From: Planctomycetota bacterium
GTDB lineage: Bacteria; Planctomycetota; UBA1135; GCA-002686595
Reading direction: 5' to 3'
Assembly (NCBI GenBank): GCA_012959785.1
Contig: DUCM01000021.1
Span: forward strand, 174,442-238,441
DNA: 64,000 nt
Position 1 is the stretch's first letter, and each line of letters starts with the position of its first letter. The translations under genes were made by a program, and so were the position numbers. Shown piece by piece: positions 1 to 8,485 of this stretch. The notes beneath the pieces are model-generated. The model was not told where the DNA came from. It was given only the letters and a program-made list of their open reading frames with translations, and made no database searches.

Positions 1-120
1 GGGCCCAAGAGAAGGGTCTCGGGCTGTGAGAAGGGAGTGGGGCCGGTCTTGCCCCGTGACCACCCTTGCTGATACCCTGTGCTGTTCGAGAGCAGCTTTC
101 CCAAGGCCCTCGCACCCGCG

Positions 121-154
121 CCCTTCGCGTCATCCCCGCCCCCTTCGCGTCATC
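121..154 (+). repeat. 14-bp direct repeat abutting the rpoZ-like start
   Basis: The 14-mer cccttcgcgtcatc occurs at 121-134 and again at 141-154, a 20-bp period. The second copy ends on the base before the ATG at 155. No Shine-Dalgarno sequence lies between them. It could be an operator or a slippage duplication. Confidence 0.6.
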
Positions 155-370
155 ATGGAAGAACAAACCCTGCCCCAACGGCTTCAGAAGTCCGTCTGTG
201 GATCGTTTCACAAGACCGCTCTGCTCCAGAAGCGCGTGCGCGAGTTGATCCGGGGCGCTGCGCCTCTGATTGAGACCCGTGAAAAGAACCCGATCAAGAT
301 CGCCTTCCTCGAAATGGAACGGGGCCTGATCGAGCTAATTCCTGATGAGGACATGACGCCGAGCTTGTAG
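155..370 (+). CDS. rpoZ: RNA polymerase omega subunit-like protein
   Basis: A 71-residue protein resembling the short omega-like subunits annotated in planctomycetes. It has the pattern F-x-L/A-T-A-L-L-Q-K-R-V-R-E-L-x-R-G-A-x-P-L-I-E (about residues 18-40), then an I-K-I-A-x-x-E-M-x-x-G segment. Omega helps assemble the core polymerase by holding the beta-prime subunit. The ATG at 155 was chosen because the conserved region begins about 15 residues later; an in-frame extension upstream to 26 is Arg/Pro-rich and looks non-coding. No ribosome binding site is evident. It lies 80 bp upstream of lpxK on the same strand. The identification rests on this pattern alone in a short protein, so it is moderate. 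Confidence 0.6.
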   Translation: MEEQTLPQRLQKSVCGSFHKTALLQKRVRELIRGAAPLIETREKNPIKIAFLEMERGLIELIPDEDMTPSL

Positions 371-436
371 CGGCGCCGGGCGCCGTGAGTGTCGGCGAAA
401 AAAAACGAGCTTCCTTGAGAAGCAAATTCCTGCCCA

Positions 437-508
437 GCGTGAGCTAATTTATGGCCCCGCGTGAGCAGAACAAGGTCCCGCGTGAGCTGATGAAGACACA
501 GCGTGAGC
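437..508 (+). repeat. four GCGTGAGC motifs spaced 21-22 bp
   Basis: The octamer gcgtgagc occurs at 437-444, 459-466, 480-487 and 501-508, with spacings of 22, 21 and 21 bp. The first copy precedes the ATG at 451 and the other three lie in the first codons of lpxK. Spacing near two helical turns would suit a protein-binding array, but a decayed tandem duplication is equally possible. Confidence 0.55.
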
Positions 509-1578
509 GGCCCGATGTTTGGCTCGCCCGGCGTGGCGGGTTGGTGGAACTCTTGCGCTTGCCGGCCCTGGGTATGCGCGCCGTCACCGGGACGCGCAAC
601 TGGATGTACGACCACCGCCTGCTGCCGAGCGTGACCCTGGACGCACCGGTTGTCAGCGTGGGCAACCTGACCGTGGGCGGCACGGGCAAGACGCCCATGG
701 TGGTTTGGCTGGCCCAGGAATTCGCCCGCCGTGGCCGCCGCGTGGGCTTGCTCTCGCGCGGCTACGGCGCGTGGGAAACGGGAGCCGGACTCAATGATGA
801 AGGGCGCCTACTGGCCGAACTCCTGCCCGGCGTGCCCCACATTCAACGGCCCGACCGCGTGGCGGGCGGGCGCGAGTTGCTTCTGCTGGGCGTGGACTTG
901 ATTTTGCTCGACGATGGCTTTCAACACCGGCGACTCAAGCGCGATCTCGATCTCGTCCTGATCGACGCCATGCGCCCCTTTGGTTTGCCCGATCCCGACG
1001 ATCAGGGCCGGCCCGTCTGCGATGTGTTGCCCCGGGGGCTGTTGCGCGAAGATACCGGCTCCCTCAAGCGCGCTCAGGCCGTGATTTTGACCCGCTCCGA
1101 TGGCGTCAGCGCGGAGCGCTTGAGCGAACTCGAAGAACAACTCGAACGGGAGGCTCCGGGCTTGCCGCGGTCCCTCGCGCGGCACCGAGCGAGTGGCCTG
1201 CGCCGCGGATCGGAGCGCCTGGAACTCGCGCAGCTGCGCGGCAAGGCGGTAGTCTTGGTTTCGGGGCTCGGAAACCCCGCGGCCTTTGAAAAGAGCGCCC
1301 GCGATTTGGGCGCCGAAGTGCGCGGCGTACACACCTTCGCCGATCACCACGAATACACAGAGTCCGACGTGCAGCCGCTCTTGGCCGAGGACAGCGAACT
1401 CCTGGTGACCGCCAAGGATGCCGTCAAGCTCGAAACCCTGGGCCTGCCGCACTTGGTGCTCGAAGTCGAGTTTGAGATCACACGCGGCGAACGGGTGCTC
1501 GCGGCGCTTCTTGACGCCCTGCCGGAGAGTTCGCAAGAGCAGCGCCTCGCTGCCCAGCACGCGGGGCTGCATGGCTGA
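451..1578 (+). CDS. lpxK: tetraacyldisaccharide 4'-kinase
   Basis: Phosphorylates the 4' position of the tetraacyldisaccharide 1-phosphate precursor of lipid A, at the cytoplasmic face of the inner membrane. Walker A is G-N-L-T-V-G-G-T-G-K-T-P (residues 71-82), in the usual LpxK context after a hydrophobic N-terminal stretch, followed by the L-S-R-G-Y-G motif. Residues D-D-G-F-Q-H are also present, as in the family. At 375 residues it is slightly long. An in-frame ATG at 490 would give 362 residues and remove a stretch encoded by the GCGTGAGC repeats, so the start is uncertain. Its last 8 bp overlap the next gene, suggesting translational coupling with the acyltransferase that acts two steps later. 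Confidence 0.93.
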   Translation: MAPREQNKVPRELMKTQRERPDVWLARRGGLVELLRLPALGMRAVTGTRNWMYDHRLLPSVTLDAPVVSVGNLTVGGTGKTPMVVWLAQEFARRGRRVGLLSRGYGAWETGAGLNDEGRLLAELLPGVPHIQRPDRVAGGRELLLLGVDLILLDDGFQHRRLKRDLDLVLIDAMRPFGLPDPDDQGRPVCDVLPRGLLREDTGSLKRAQAVILTRSDGVSAERLSELEEQLEREAPGLPRSLARHRASGLRRGSERLELAQLRGKAVVLVSGLGNPAAFEKSARDLGAEVRGVHTFADHHEYTESDVQPLLAEDSELLVTAKDAVKLETLGLPHLVLEVEFEITRGERVLAALLDALPESSQEQRLAAQHAGLHG

Positions 1579-2575
1579 GGCCATCGAGTTCGACGAGGAA
1601 CAAAACCTCGGGTCGCGTGGCGGCCTGATGGCTTGGTTAGAGTGCCTGTTCATCCGCGTCTTGCTCAGCAGCGTCACGCGCCTGCCCGATAGCTTTCAGC
1701 GCGGTTTTGTGCGGGGCGCGGCGGCCCTGGCCGCCTTGGTGGATCGGCGCCACGGAAATGCAGCACGGGCCTTCATGAGCCAGGCTCTCGGCCGGGAGGT
1801 GATGGCGCAGGACGGCGAGGCGCGGGTGCGCCAGGCTTATCGACACCTGTTTCAAATCTCCCTCGACACCGAGGCCTTCTTGCGCCGCGTGCCCAAGGAA
1901 AACTTGCTCGACCATTACGAGCTGCACACGCCGCCAGGTTTTCGCGAGCTCTTGGAGTCGGGCTCCGGCGGGCTCTTGATCACACCCCATGTGGGTGACT
2001 GGGAAGCGGGGGCGGCGGCCATGGAGGCCATCGGCATGTCACCGGCCTACGGCGTGGCGCGCCCGCCCAAGAACCGCTACCTCGCTCGGCACCTCCTGCG
2101 CAACCGCGAAAGCAAGGGCATCACGGTCATGCCGCGCCGCGGCGGCCTCAGCCAGTCGGGCCAAGCCCTGGCGGGCGGCGGCTGGATCGGGCTGCTCCTC
2201 GATCAACGACCGAGTGGCAAGCATGTCATCGCGCCCTTCTTCGGTCGGCCCGTGCCCTGCGAGCGCAGCGCAGGCGTACTGATCAAGCGCACCGGCGTGC
2301 CTGTGGTCCTCGCCGCTTGCTACCGCACCGAGCGTCCATTTCATTTCGAGTTCGTGGTGCGCCGCATCCTGCAACCAGACGAACTGGAAGGGCTATCGGT
2401 GACATCCATCGTGACCCTCATCAATGCCGAGATGGAGGCCTTGATCCTGCGCCGGCCCGAGCAGTATTTCTGGCTCCACGACCGTTTTCGCCACGCGCCG
2501 CCCCTTGAAGTTCCCGAGCACGGGCCCGAATCTTCCGAAGCCGGGGGAGAAACCTTCCCTCAACGGCGTGCTTAG
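1571..2575 (+). CDS. lpxL: lipid A biosynthesis acyltransferase (LpxL/HtrB family)
   Basis: A 334-residue member of the lysophospholipid-type acyltransferase family that adds secondary acyl chains to Kdo-lipid A, or to lipid A, at the inner membrane. The catalytic H-x4-E motif is H140-V-G-D-W-E145, preceded by the usual L-L-I-T-P strand. A later R-R-G-G block followed by L-L-L-D-Q-R-P matches the family. Residues 21-55 form the hydrophobic N-terminal segment. The ATG overlaps the 3' end of lpxK by 8 bp. No second acyltransferase or Kdo transferase is seen nearby, so acyl-chain and substrate specificity cannot be read from the sequence. Confidence 0.85.
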   Translation: MAEAIEFDEEQNLGSRGGLMAWLECLFIRVLLSSVTRLPDSFQRGFVRGAAALAALVDRRHGNAARAFMSQALGREVMAQDGEARVRQAYRHLFQISLDTEAFLRRVPKENLLDHYELHTPPGFRELLESGSGGLLITPHVGDWEAGAAAMEAIGMSPAYGVARPPKNRYLARHLLRNRESKGITVMPRRGGLSQSGQALAGGGWIGLLLDQRPSGKHVIAPFFGRPVPCERSAGVLIKRTGVPVVLAACYRTERPFHFEFVVRRILQPDELEGLSVTSIVTLINAEMEALILRRPEQYFWLHDRFRHAPPLEVPEHGPESSEAGGETFPQRRA

Positions 2576-2598
2576 GTGATCCTGACGCCCTCTACCCC

Positions 2599-3588
2599 AT
2601 GTGCCCCCTCAATCCCCAAGACGATCCCTTCCCCGAGATGGCGGGGGTACGCACCTACCCACTGGCGAGTCGTGCGAGTCTTGTCAGCGTGGAGGATTTT
2701 TGCGCGACGCCCGAGCCCCTGCCGGGCTTTGAGTCCTTCATCGATTCCCTGCCCGAGATCTACGCCGGCGCCCAGCTGAAAGAACTCATCGCCCGCATCG
2801 TGGCGGCCAAGTTGAACGGCAAGCAGGTGGCCGTGGCCCTCGGCGCCCATGTTCTCAAGGTTGGGCTGGCGCCGCTCTTGATCGACCTCATGCGTCGCGG
2901 CGTGATCGACCATGTGGCCTTGAATGGCGCCGGTGCGATCCATGACTTCGAGATCGCGAGTTGTGGCCGCACTTCGGAAGATGTGGGCATCCAACTCCCC
3001 CGGGGCGAGTTCGGCTTTGCCGACGAAACCGGCGCCGCCATGGCCCGCGCCGCAGCGCTTGGAACCACCGCCAGCGAAGGACGCCTGGCCGGGTTCGGTC
3101 GCGCCCTGGGCCACATGCTCCTGGAGGATGACACACCTCACAAGGACTTGAGCGTCTGCGCCGAGGCCGCGCGACTGGGGATCGGCTGCACCGTGCATGT
3201 TTCGCTCGGTGCCGACATCGTGCACATGCACCCCGCTTGCGACGGAGCGACCGTGGGCCAGGCCAGCGCCATCGACTTTCGCCATGTTTGCAAACTGGTC
3301 CACGGCCTCGATGGTGGTGTGTGGATCAACATCGGTTGCGCCGTGGTTTTGCCCGAGACCTACCTCAAGGCGGTTAGCGTGGCCCTCAACCTCGGAGCCA
3401 GCCTCGACCAAATGACCACCGCCAACCTCGACATGCTGCGCCAGTACCGCGCCGAGACCAATGTGGTCCAGAGGCCTCCTGGCAAGGGCCTGTCGATTCT
3501 GGGCCAACACGAAATCATGCTGCCGCTTTTGCGCATGGCCCTGCTCGCCAAACTGCAATCCGCTGGCTGGGAGAGTTCGCGGCCATGA
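2599..3588 (+). CDS. deoxyhypusine synthase-like protein
   Basis: A 329-residue protein whose central region recalls the NAD-binding deoxyhypusine synthase fold: G-A-H-V-L-K (82-87), D-H-V-A-L-N-G-A-G-A-I-H-D-F-E (104-118) and a later G-G-V-W-I-N-I-G segment. Canonical enzymes have a S-G-A and W-G-K pair around the catalytic lysine. Here the matching area reads A-V-V-L-P-E-T-Y-L-K-A, so the substrate is probably not eIF5A. Bacteria also use this family for homospermidine or guanidino-polyamine synthesis. It sits between the lipid A acyltransferase (23 bp upstream) and hldE, which it overlaps by 4 bp (ATGA), so it is part of the envelope operon. An in-frame ATG at 2638 is an alternative start. 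Function unknown. Confidence 0.55.
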   Translation: MCPLNPQDDPFPEMAGVRTYPLASRASLVSVEDFCATPEPLPGFESFIDSLPEIYAGAQLKELIARIVAAKLNGKQVAVALGAHVLKVGLAPLLIDLMRRGVIDHVALNGAGAIHDFEIASCGRTSEDVGIQLPRGEFGFADETGAAMARAAALGTTASEGRLAGFGRALGHMLLEDDTPHKDLSVCAEAARLGIGCTVHVSLGADIVHMHPACDGATVGQASAIDFRHVCKLVHGLDGGVWINIGCAVVLPETYLKAVSVALNLGASLDQMTTANLDMLRQYRAETNVVQRPPGKGLSILGQHEIMLPLLRMALLAKLQSAGWESSRP

Positions 3589-5051
3589 TCGATACCGGCC
3601 AACTCCAACAAGTGCTTCGAGACCTCGGCACGCCGCGGGTCCTCGTGGTGGGGGACTTGATGCTTGACCGCTATGTGAGCGGCGAGGTCTCGCGCATCTC
3701 CCCCGAGGCGCCGATTCCCGTGCTGACCGCGCAAAGCGCCGAGGAGAAACTCGGCGGCGCCGGCAATGTGGCCCGAAACCTGGCCGTCATGGGCGCCGAA
3801 GTGCATCTCGTGGGCGTCATCGGCGACGATGGTTGGGGCCGCGCTCTGCGCTCGCTGCTCGAGGAGGAAGGCATCACCAGCTCTGGCTTGGTTGTGGAAG
3901 CCGAGCGCCCCACGAGTTTGAAGACACGCATGGTGAGCGGTGTGCAGCAGATGCTGCGCGTTGACTGGGAAGATTCCAGAGAACTCTCAGGAGGCGCTCA
4001 CGCGGCTCTCCTCGATGGGCTTGCCGCCGAAGTGGAGCGAGCGGGGGCAGTGGTGATCTCCGACTACGGCAAGGGTGTCATCTCATCCGAATTGCTCGCC
4101 GCGGTGATCGCCGCCGGGCGCGCCGCGAGAGTGCCGGTCCTGGTGGACCCCAAGGGCAGCGACTACACGCCCTATCGCGGCGCGACCCTGATCACGCCCA
4201 ACCGCAAGGAAGCGGAAAGAGCCCTTGGCCGACAGCTCAAGTCCATGGAAGCCGTGGCCGAGGGAGCCCGCGAACTCCTCGAACAACTCGAACTCGATGC
4301 CACCCTGATCACCCTGGGCTCGGGGGGTATCTACTTCCGCAGCAAGGACGGCACCGACGGCCACGAGCCCACCGTGGCGCGGGCCGTGTTCGATGTGACC
4401 GGCGCGGGCGATACCGTCGTGGCCCACCTGGCCCTCTACCTCGCCGCGGATCTCGACCTCGCTGTGGCCGTGGCCCTCGCCAACCAGGCCGCCGGGGTGG
4501 TGGTGGCGCGTTTGGGCACCAATGCCGTGGACCGCGAGGAGTTGCGTGCGCGTCTGCGCGGCAGTGCCTTACCCGAGGGCAAGTGCATTGCCAGCGACGA
4601 GGAGCTGCACGGACTCTTGAACACCTGGCGCTCCCAGGGCCGGCGCGTGGTCTTCACCAACGGTTGCTTTGATATCATCCACAGCGGCCATGTGAATTAT
4701 CTGCGCTTTGCCCGCTCGCGGGGGGATGTGCTCATCGTGGGCCTGAACGACGACGCCAGCGTCGCGCGCTTGAAAGGCCCCGAAAGGCCGATCAACACCC
4801 TGGGCGATCGCTGTGAAGTGCTGGCCGCCCTGGAGATGGTTGATGCGGTGGTCGCTTTCGGCGAAGACACACCCGCTCAGATCATCGAGCGCATCAGCCC
4901 GGATGTTTTGGTCAAGGGCGAGGACTGGAAGGACAAGGGCGTGGTGGGACGGGAGTGGGTGGAGAAACATGGTGGCCAAGTCGTGCTCGCGCCCCTGGTC
5001 GAGGGCCGCTCAACGACCTCGATTCTTGACCGCGCCCGCGGCAAGGGCTAG
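3585..5051 (+). CDS. hldE: bifunctional heptose 7-phosphate kinase / heptose 1-phosphate adenylyltransferase
   Basis: A 488-residue cytoplasmic enzyme that makes ADP-D-glycero-beta-D-manno-heptose for the LPS inner core. Residues 1-320 form a PfkB/ribokinase kinase with G-G-A-G-N-V-A (57-63) and the catalytic T-G-A-G-D-T (272-277). Residues 350-488 form a nucleotidyltransferase with N-G-C-F-D-I-I-H-S-G-H (359-369) and K-G-E-D-W (444-448). Length and domain order match classical HldE. The ATG overlaps the upstream stop (ATGA). Each half has a second, free-standing homologue further down the same operon (6722-8226), which makes the heptose-activating capacity look duplicated. Confidence 0.95.
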   Translation: MIDTGQLQQVLRDLGTPRVLVVGDLMLDRYVSGEVSRISPEAPIPVLTAQSAEEKLGGAGNVARNLAVMGAEVHLVGVIGDDGWGRALRSLLEEEGITSSGLVVEAERPTSLKTRMVSGVQQMLRVDWEDSRELSGGAHAALLDGLAAEVERAGAVVISDYGKGVISSELLAAVIAAGRAARVPVLVDPKGSDYTPYRGATLITPNRKEAERALGRQLKSMEAVAEGARELLEQLELDATLITLGSGGIYFRSKDGTDGHEPTVARAVFDVTGAGDTVVAHLALYLAADLDLAVAVALANQAAGVVVARLGTNAVDREELRARLRGSALPEGKCIASDEELHGLLNTWRSQGRRVVFTNGCFDIIHSGHVNYLRFARSRGDVLIVGLNDDASVARLKGPERPINTLGDRCEVLAALEMVDAVVAFGEDTPAQIIERISPDVLVKGEDWKDKGVVGREWVEKHGGQVVLAPLVEGRSTTSILDRARGKG

Positions 5052-5066
5052 CCCGGCCGGCTCTCC

Positions 5067-6725
5067 ATGCGGGTTCTCTTCATCTATCCCAATCTGTACA
5101 CGCAGATGGGTTTCAACCACGGCCTGGCCTCGCTCTCGGCCGTACTCAAGGAAGCCGGCCACGAGACCCGGCTCTTGAATCTGAACGAACAGCTCCCGCC
5201 GGTGCCGAGCGCCGAGGACATCCTGGAGACGGTGCGCCACTGGTCGCCGGGGGTGATCGCTTTCTCTTGCTTGACTCAGCAGTACGACGCGGCCCTGGAA
5301 CTCGCGCGCTTTTTGCGCGCAGCCCTGGGCGAGGATGCAGCGCCGCTCGTGGTGGGGGGCATCCATCCCACCATGGTGCCCGAGGAAGTCATGGGCTGCG
5401 GAGTCTGGGACTTCGTTGGCGTGGGCGAGTGCGAGCAGGCCCTCTTGGAACTCGTGGGTCGCATCGATACCGGCGAGGCGGCGGAGGATGTGCAAAATTT
5501 CCTCTCCTGGCCCGCTGGCCAGCGACCGGCCGAGGCGCTGTTACCCGTGCAAACAGGCTGGACAAGAAATCCCGTGGGCGAGTTCCCATCTCTGGAGGAT
5601 TTGCCCGTGCCGGACTACGGCCTTTTTGACACCCAGCGCATCACCGACAACAAGAATGGTTGGTTCGGCTTGTTGTCCTCACGGGGCTGCCCTTACCGCT
5701 GCACCTACTGCCTCAATCACCGCATCATCGACCGCTACCGTGCCGACCTTGGGCGCCGGGTTTCGAGTCTGGGTTTTTTCCGCTTCCGCGCCGCGGACAA
5801 GATGATTGCCGAGATCAAGGAAGTGCTCAGTCGCTACGACGGCATCGAGACCTTTATCTTCGACGACGACCTGTTCACTCAAAATGTCGACCACGCTCTG
5901 GCCATCTGCGCCGCCTACCGCGATGCCAAGATAGGCGTGCCTTTCGTGGTCAACGCCCATGTCAAGCGCCTCGACCCGCGGGTGGCCGAGGCTCTGGCCG
6001 AGGCAGGCGCGAAGATCCTCAAGCTGGGCATCGAGTCGGGATCGCCGCGGGTGCGCGCGCGGGTGCTCAAGCGCCACATGACCGACGCCGACATCGACGA
6101 AACGGTGAAAAGCGCTGAGAAGTACGGCCTGCACACTTCGGGCTTTGTCATGGTGGGCCTGCCCACCGAGACCGAGGCGGAATTGTGGGAGACCGTGGAT
6201 TGTCTGGCGCGTACAGGCATCGGCCGCTTTCGGACCTCGTTCTTCTTTCCGTTCCCCGGCACAGAAGGTTGGCAGCAGACCCTCGACGCCGGCCATCTAG
6301 ACCCCGCGGGCATAGAGTCCCTCTCGACCTTCACCGACGGCAGCGCGCTTGACTTCGGCGCGCGTCAGAATCTGCTCGTGGACAAGCTCGGTTGCTGCAT
6401 GTCCTGGTTCGTCAATGCGCGCTGGCAGCGTTATCACCCCGAGACCGGCGCCTCCCTGCGTTACGCTCCCCTGTGTTCCCTGGTATTGGCCATGGACGAG
6501 GATGAATGGCGTGCCTTCCGACCCCAAGTGAGGGAGCGCGACGGGACGATCAGCGCCGCCGCAACGGCTGCGGGCGAGTTGCACTACGCGATCCGTTACC
6601 ATGACAGCATGGGCGTACGATCGGATTACTTCCTGGCTGAAGAGGCCTCCCAGGAGTGGAGCACCGCTGCCGCGCGGCCCACGCAGGTAGAGGTGCAGGC
6701 CGCGGCGGCAGGTGAGAAACCATGA
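5067..6725 (+). CDS. B12-binding-domain radical SAM protein
   Basis: A 552-residue protein with an N-terminal Rossmann-like cobalamin-binding-type region (residues 1-130, starting M-R-V-L-F-I-Y-P-N) and a radical SAM core. The iron-sulfur cluster motif is C208-P-Y-R-C212-T-Y-C215. The following I-F-D-D-D-L-F and G-I-E-S-G-S-P motifs are typical of this class, whose members methylate unactivated carbons or modify lipids and cofactors. The C-terminal 130 residues match nothing I recognise. It starts 15 bp after hldE and its stop overlaps the next kinase by 4 bp (ATGA), so it is embedded in the heptose operon. A role in modifying an envelope sugar or lipid is inference from position only. Confidence 0.8.
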   Translation: MRVLFIYPNLYTQMGFNHGLASLSAVLKEAGHETRLLNLNEQLPPVPSAEDILETVRHWSPGVIAFSCLTQQYDAALELARFLRAALGEDAAPLVVGGIHPTMVPEEVMGCGVWDFVGVGECEQALLELVGRIDTGEAAEDVQNFLSWPAGQRPAEALLPVQTGWTRNPVGEFPSLEDLPVPDYGLFDTQRITDNKNGWFGLLSSRGCPYRCTYCLNHRIIDRYRADLGRRVSSLGFFRFRAADKMIAEIKEVLSRYDGIETFIFDDDLFTQNVDHALAICAAYRDAKIGVPFVVNAHVKRLDPRVAEALAEAGAKILKLGIESGSPRVRARVLKRHMTDADIDETVKSAEKYGLHTSGFVMVGLPTETEAELWETVDCLARTGIGRFRTSFFFPFPGTEGWQQTLDAGHLDPAGIESLSTFTDGSALDFGARQNLLVDKLGCCMSWFVNARWQRYHPETGASLRYAPLCSLVLAMDEDEWRAFRPQVRERDGTISAAATAAGELHYAIRYHDSMGVRSDYFLAEEASQEWSTAAARPTQVEVQAAAAGEKP

Positions 6726-7747
6726 GTGCCGCTGTGCCCGACTTTTCACGACTCAAGGTGGCGGTCATTGGCGATCTCGTGGCCGACCGCTATCTCAATG
6801 CCGAACCGCGGCGCCTCTCCCGCGAGGCGCCAGTGATGGTCTTGCGGCACATCTCCGAACACACCGGCGCCGGTGGGGCGGCCAACCTGGCCTGCAACCT
6901 GCGCGCCTTGGATTGCCAGGTGTCGGTCTTTGGTCAAGTGGGTGCGGACCGCGCCGGCCGCAGTCTCATGCGGCTCTTGGAAGATGACGGTCTCGATACG
7001 GCGGGCGTCGACCTTGACCCCTCGTGGACCACGCCCACCAAGATGCGCATCCTGGCCGCAGAACCGCGGCGTTCGCCCCAGCAGATCCTGCGCATCGATC
7101 ATGAACCCAAGGAGCCTCTGGCGCCCGCGAGTCGCGCAAAAATCGCGGCGCTCCTGGGCGAGCGTCAGGGCGAGTTCGACTGCCTTCTGCTTTCGGACTA
7201 CGGCTACGGGCTGGTGCAGGACGAGGTGGCCCGGGTCGCCCGAGCAGCCTGCGCGGCGGGCTGCGTCGTGGTCCTCGATCCCCGTCAGGGTCCCGAGCGC
7301 TTCTTGAACCTCACCGCCCTCACGCCCAACCTGGGCGAGCTGGCCCAATTCTCCGGTCTGGCCCCCGAGAGGCTCGACGATCCCGAGCATCTCCGCCAGG
7401 CGGCGCAGGATCTCCTCGGCCGCACGGCGGCGCGCTATCTGCTCGTCACCCGCGGCAACCAGGGCATGGCCCTCTTTGGCGAGGATCTCGGAGACGAGGG
7501 TGTCGCGGTAGAGGCTTCGGGCCAAGGCGAGGTCACCTGTGTTAGTGGCGCCGGCGATACGGCCGCGGCGGTCTTTGGTCTCGGTCTCGCAGCGCATCTT
7601 CCCGCGCCCCAGGCCATGCGACTCGCCAACACCGCCTCGGGTGTGGTGGTGATGGAAAACGGCGCCGCGGTTTGCACGCCGGGCCAGCTTGCCGCGGCCC
7701 TGCCAGGGAGCCCGGCCCCGACCCGCCTTGCGGGTTTCCGGCTCTGA
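6722..7747 (+). CDS. HldA-like PfkB family sugar kinase
   Basis: A 341-residue stand-alone kinase related to the N-terminal half of HldE: V-I-G-D-L-V-A-D-R-Y (16-24), G-A-G-G-A-A-N (49-55), the Q-Q-I-L-R-I-D block (120-126) and S-G-A-G-D-T (275-280). These fit the D-glycero-D-manno-heptose 7-phosphate kinase group, though identity with the hldE kinase half in this window is clearly partial. It overlaps the radical SAM stop by 4 bp and its own stop overlaps the next ATG by one base (TGATG). Paired with an HldC-like enzyme, it forms a second, split heptose-activation module. Another sugar, such as a modified heptose, is possible. Confidence 0.8.
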   Translation: MSAAVPDFSRLKVAVIGDLVADRYLNAEPRRLSREAPVMVLRHISEHTGAGGAANLACNLRALDCQVSVFGQVGADRAGRSLMRLLEDDGLDTAGVDLDPSWTTPTKMRILAAEPRRSPQQILRIDHEPKEPLAPASRAKIAALLGERQGEFDCLLLSDYGYGLVQDEVARVARAACAAGCVVVLDPRQGPERFLNLTALTPNLGELAQFSGLAPERLDDPEHLRQAAQDLLGRTAARYLLVTRGNQGMALFGEDLGDEGVAVEASGQGEVTCVSGAGDTAAAVFGLGLAAHLPAPQAMRLANTASGVVVMENGAAVCTPGQLAAALPGSPAPTRLAGFRL

Positions 7748-8226
7748 TGAGCCCCGCGGTCTCTCTTTCCAGCCGCGAGGACCTGGCCCGAGAGCTGCGC
7801 GCCTGGCGCGACACAGCCTGTCGGGTGGTCCTTGCCAATGGTTGTTTTGATCTCTTGCATGTGGGTCACATCCGTTACCTCGAAGACGCTCGCTCCCGTG
7901 GCGACAGGCTCGTGGTGGCCCTCAACAGCGATGCCTCCGTGCGCGCCCTGAAGGGGCCCGCCCGCCCCTGGATGCCGCTCGTCGAACGGGCCGAGATTCT
8001 GCTGGCCCTCACCTGCGTCGACCGCGTGCTGTCTTTCGACGAACGCACCCTCGAAGCCACCCTGCGCGCCTTGCCCGTTCAGATCCATGCCAAGGGTCCC
8101 GACTACACCCCCGAAACCGTTCCCGAACGAGCCGTAGACCTCGAACTCGGCATCCAGATCGCCATTTGCGGCGACCCCAAGGACCACTCGACCAGCGCGT
8201 TGATCGAACGAGTGCGCGGGCGCTGA
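7747..8226 (+). CDS. HldC-like nucleotidyltransferase
   Basis: A 159-residue cytidylyltransferase-fold enzyme equivalent to the C-terminal half of HldE. Motifs are N-G-C-F-D-L-L-H-V-G-H (31-41), the Asp/Ser-rich N-S-D-A-S-V-R-A-L-K-G stretch, and an A-K-G-P-D-Y-T box replacing the K-G-E-D-W of hldE. The ATG at 7747 shares a base with the kinase stop, so the two are translationally coupled. It presumably transfers AMP (or CMP/GMP) to a sugar 1-phosphate made by the upstream kinase. Nucleotide specificity cannot be read from the sequence. It is the last gene of the lpxK-hld run. Confidence 0.8.
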   Translation: MSPAVSLSSREDLARELRAWRDTACRVVLANGCFDLLHVGHIRYLEDARSRGDRLVVALNSDASVRALKGPARPWMPLVERAEILLALTCVDRVLSFDERTLEATLRALPVQIHAKGPDYTPETVPERAVDLELGIQIAICGDPKDHSTSALIERVRGR

Positions 8227-8485
8227 GGCAAGAAGGGGCCGAGCAGGGTGTGCGCTGCTGCGGATTCCCGGGCGATCGGTTTGAAGCGCTCAATGAAGAG
8301 TGACAGCGCTTCGATGGTCTGACGGTCCTGGAAAATCCTCGCGGGAGCACATTTCCTACACGGCAGTTCCCTGGCATCCGGGGATTCTGGACCTGCCTCT
8401 CGGTGCTGCTCCCCCGCAACACTCCCCAAAAAAGACTGGCCCGCCGGTTCTTTCGTGGGGGGTGGGGGATTAGGCTGTTCGGCAC

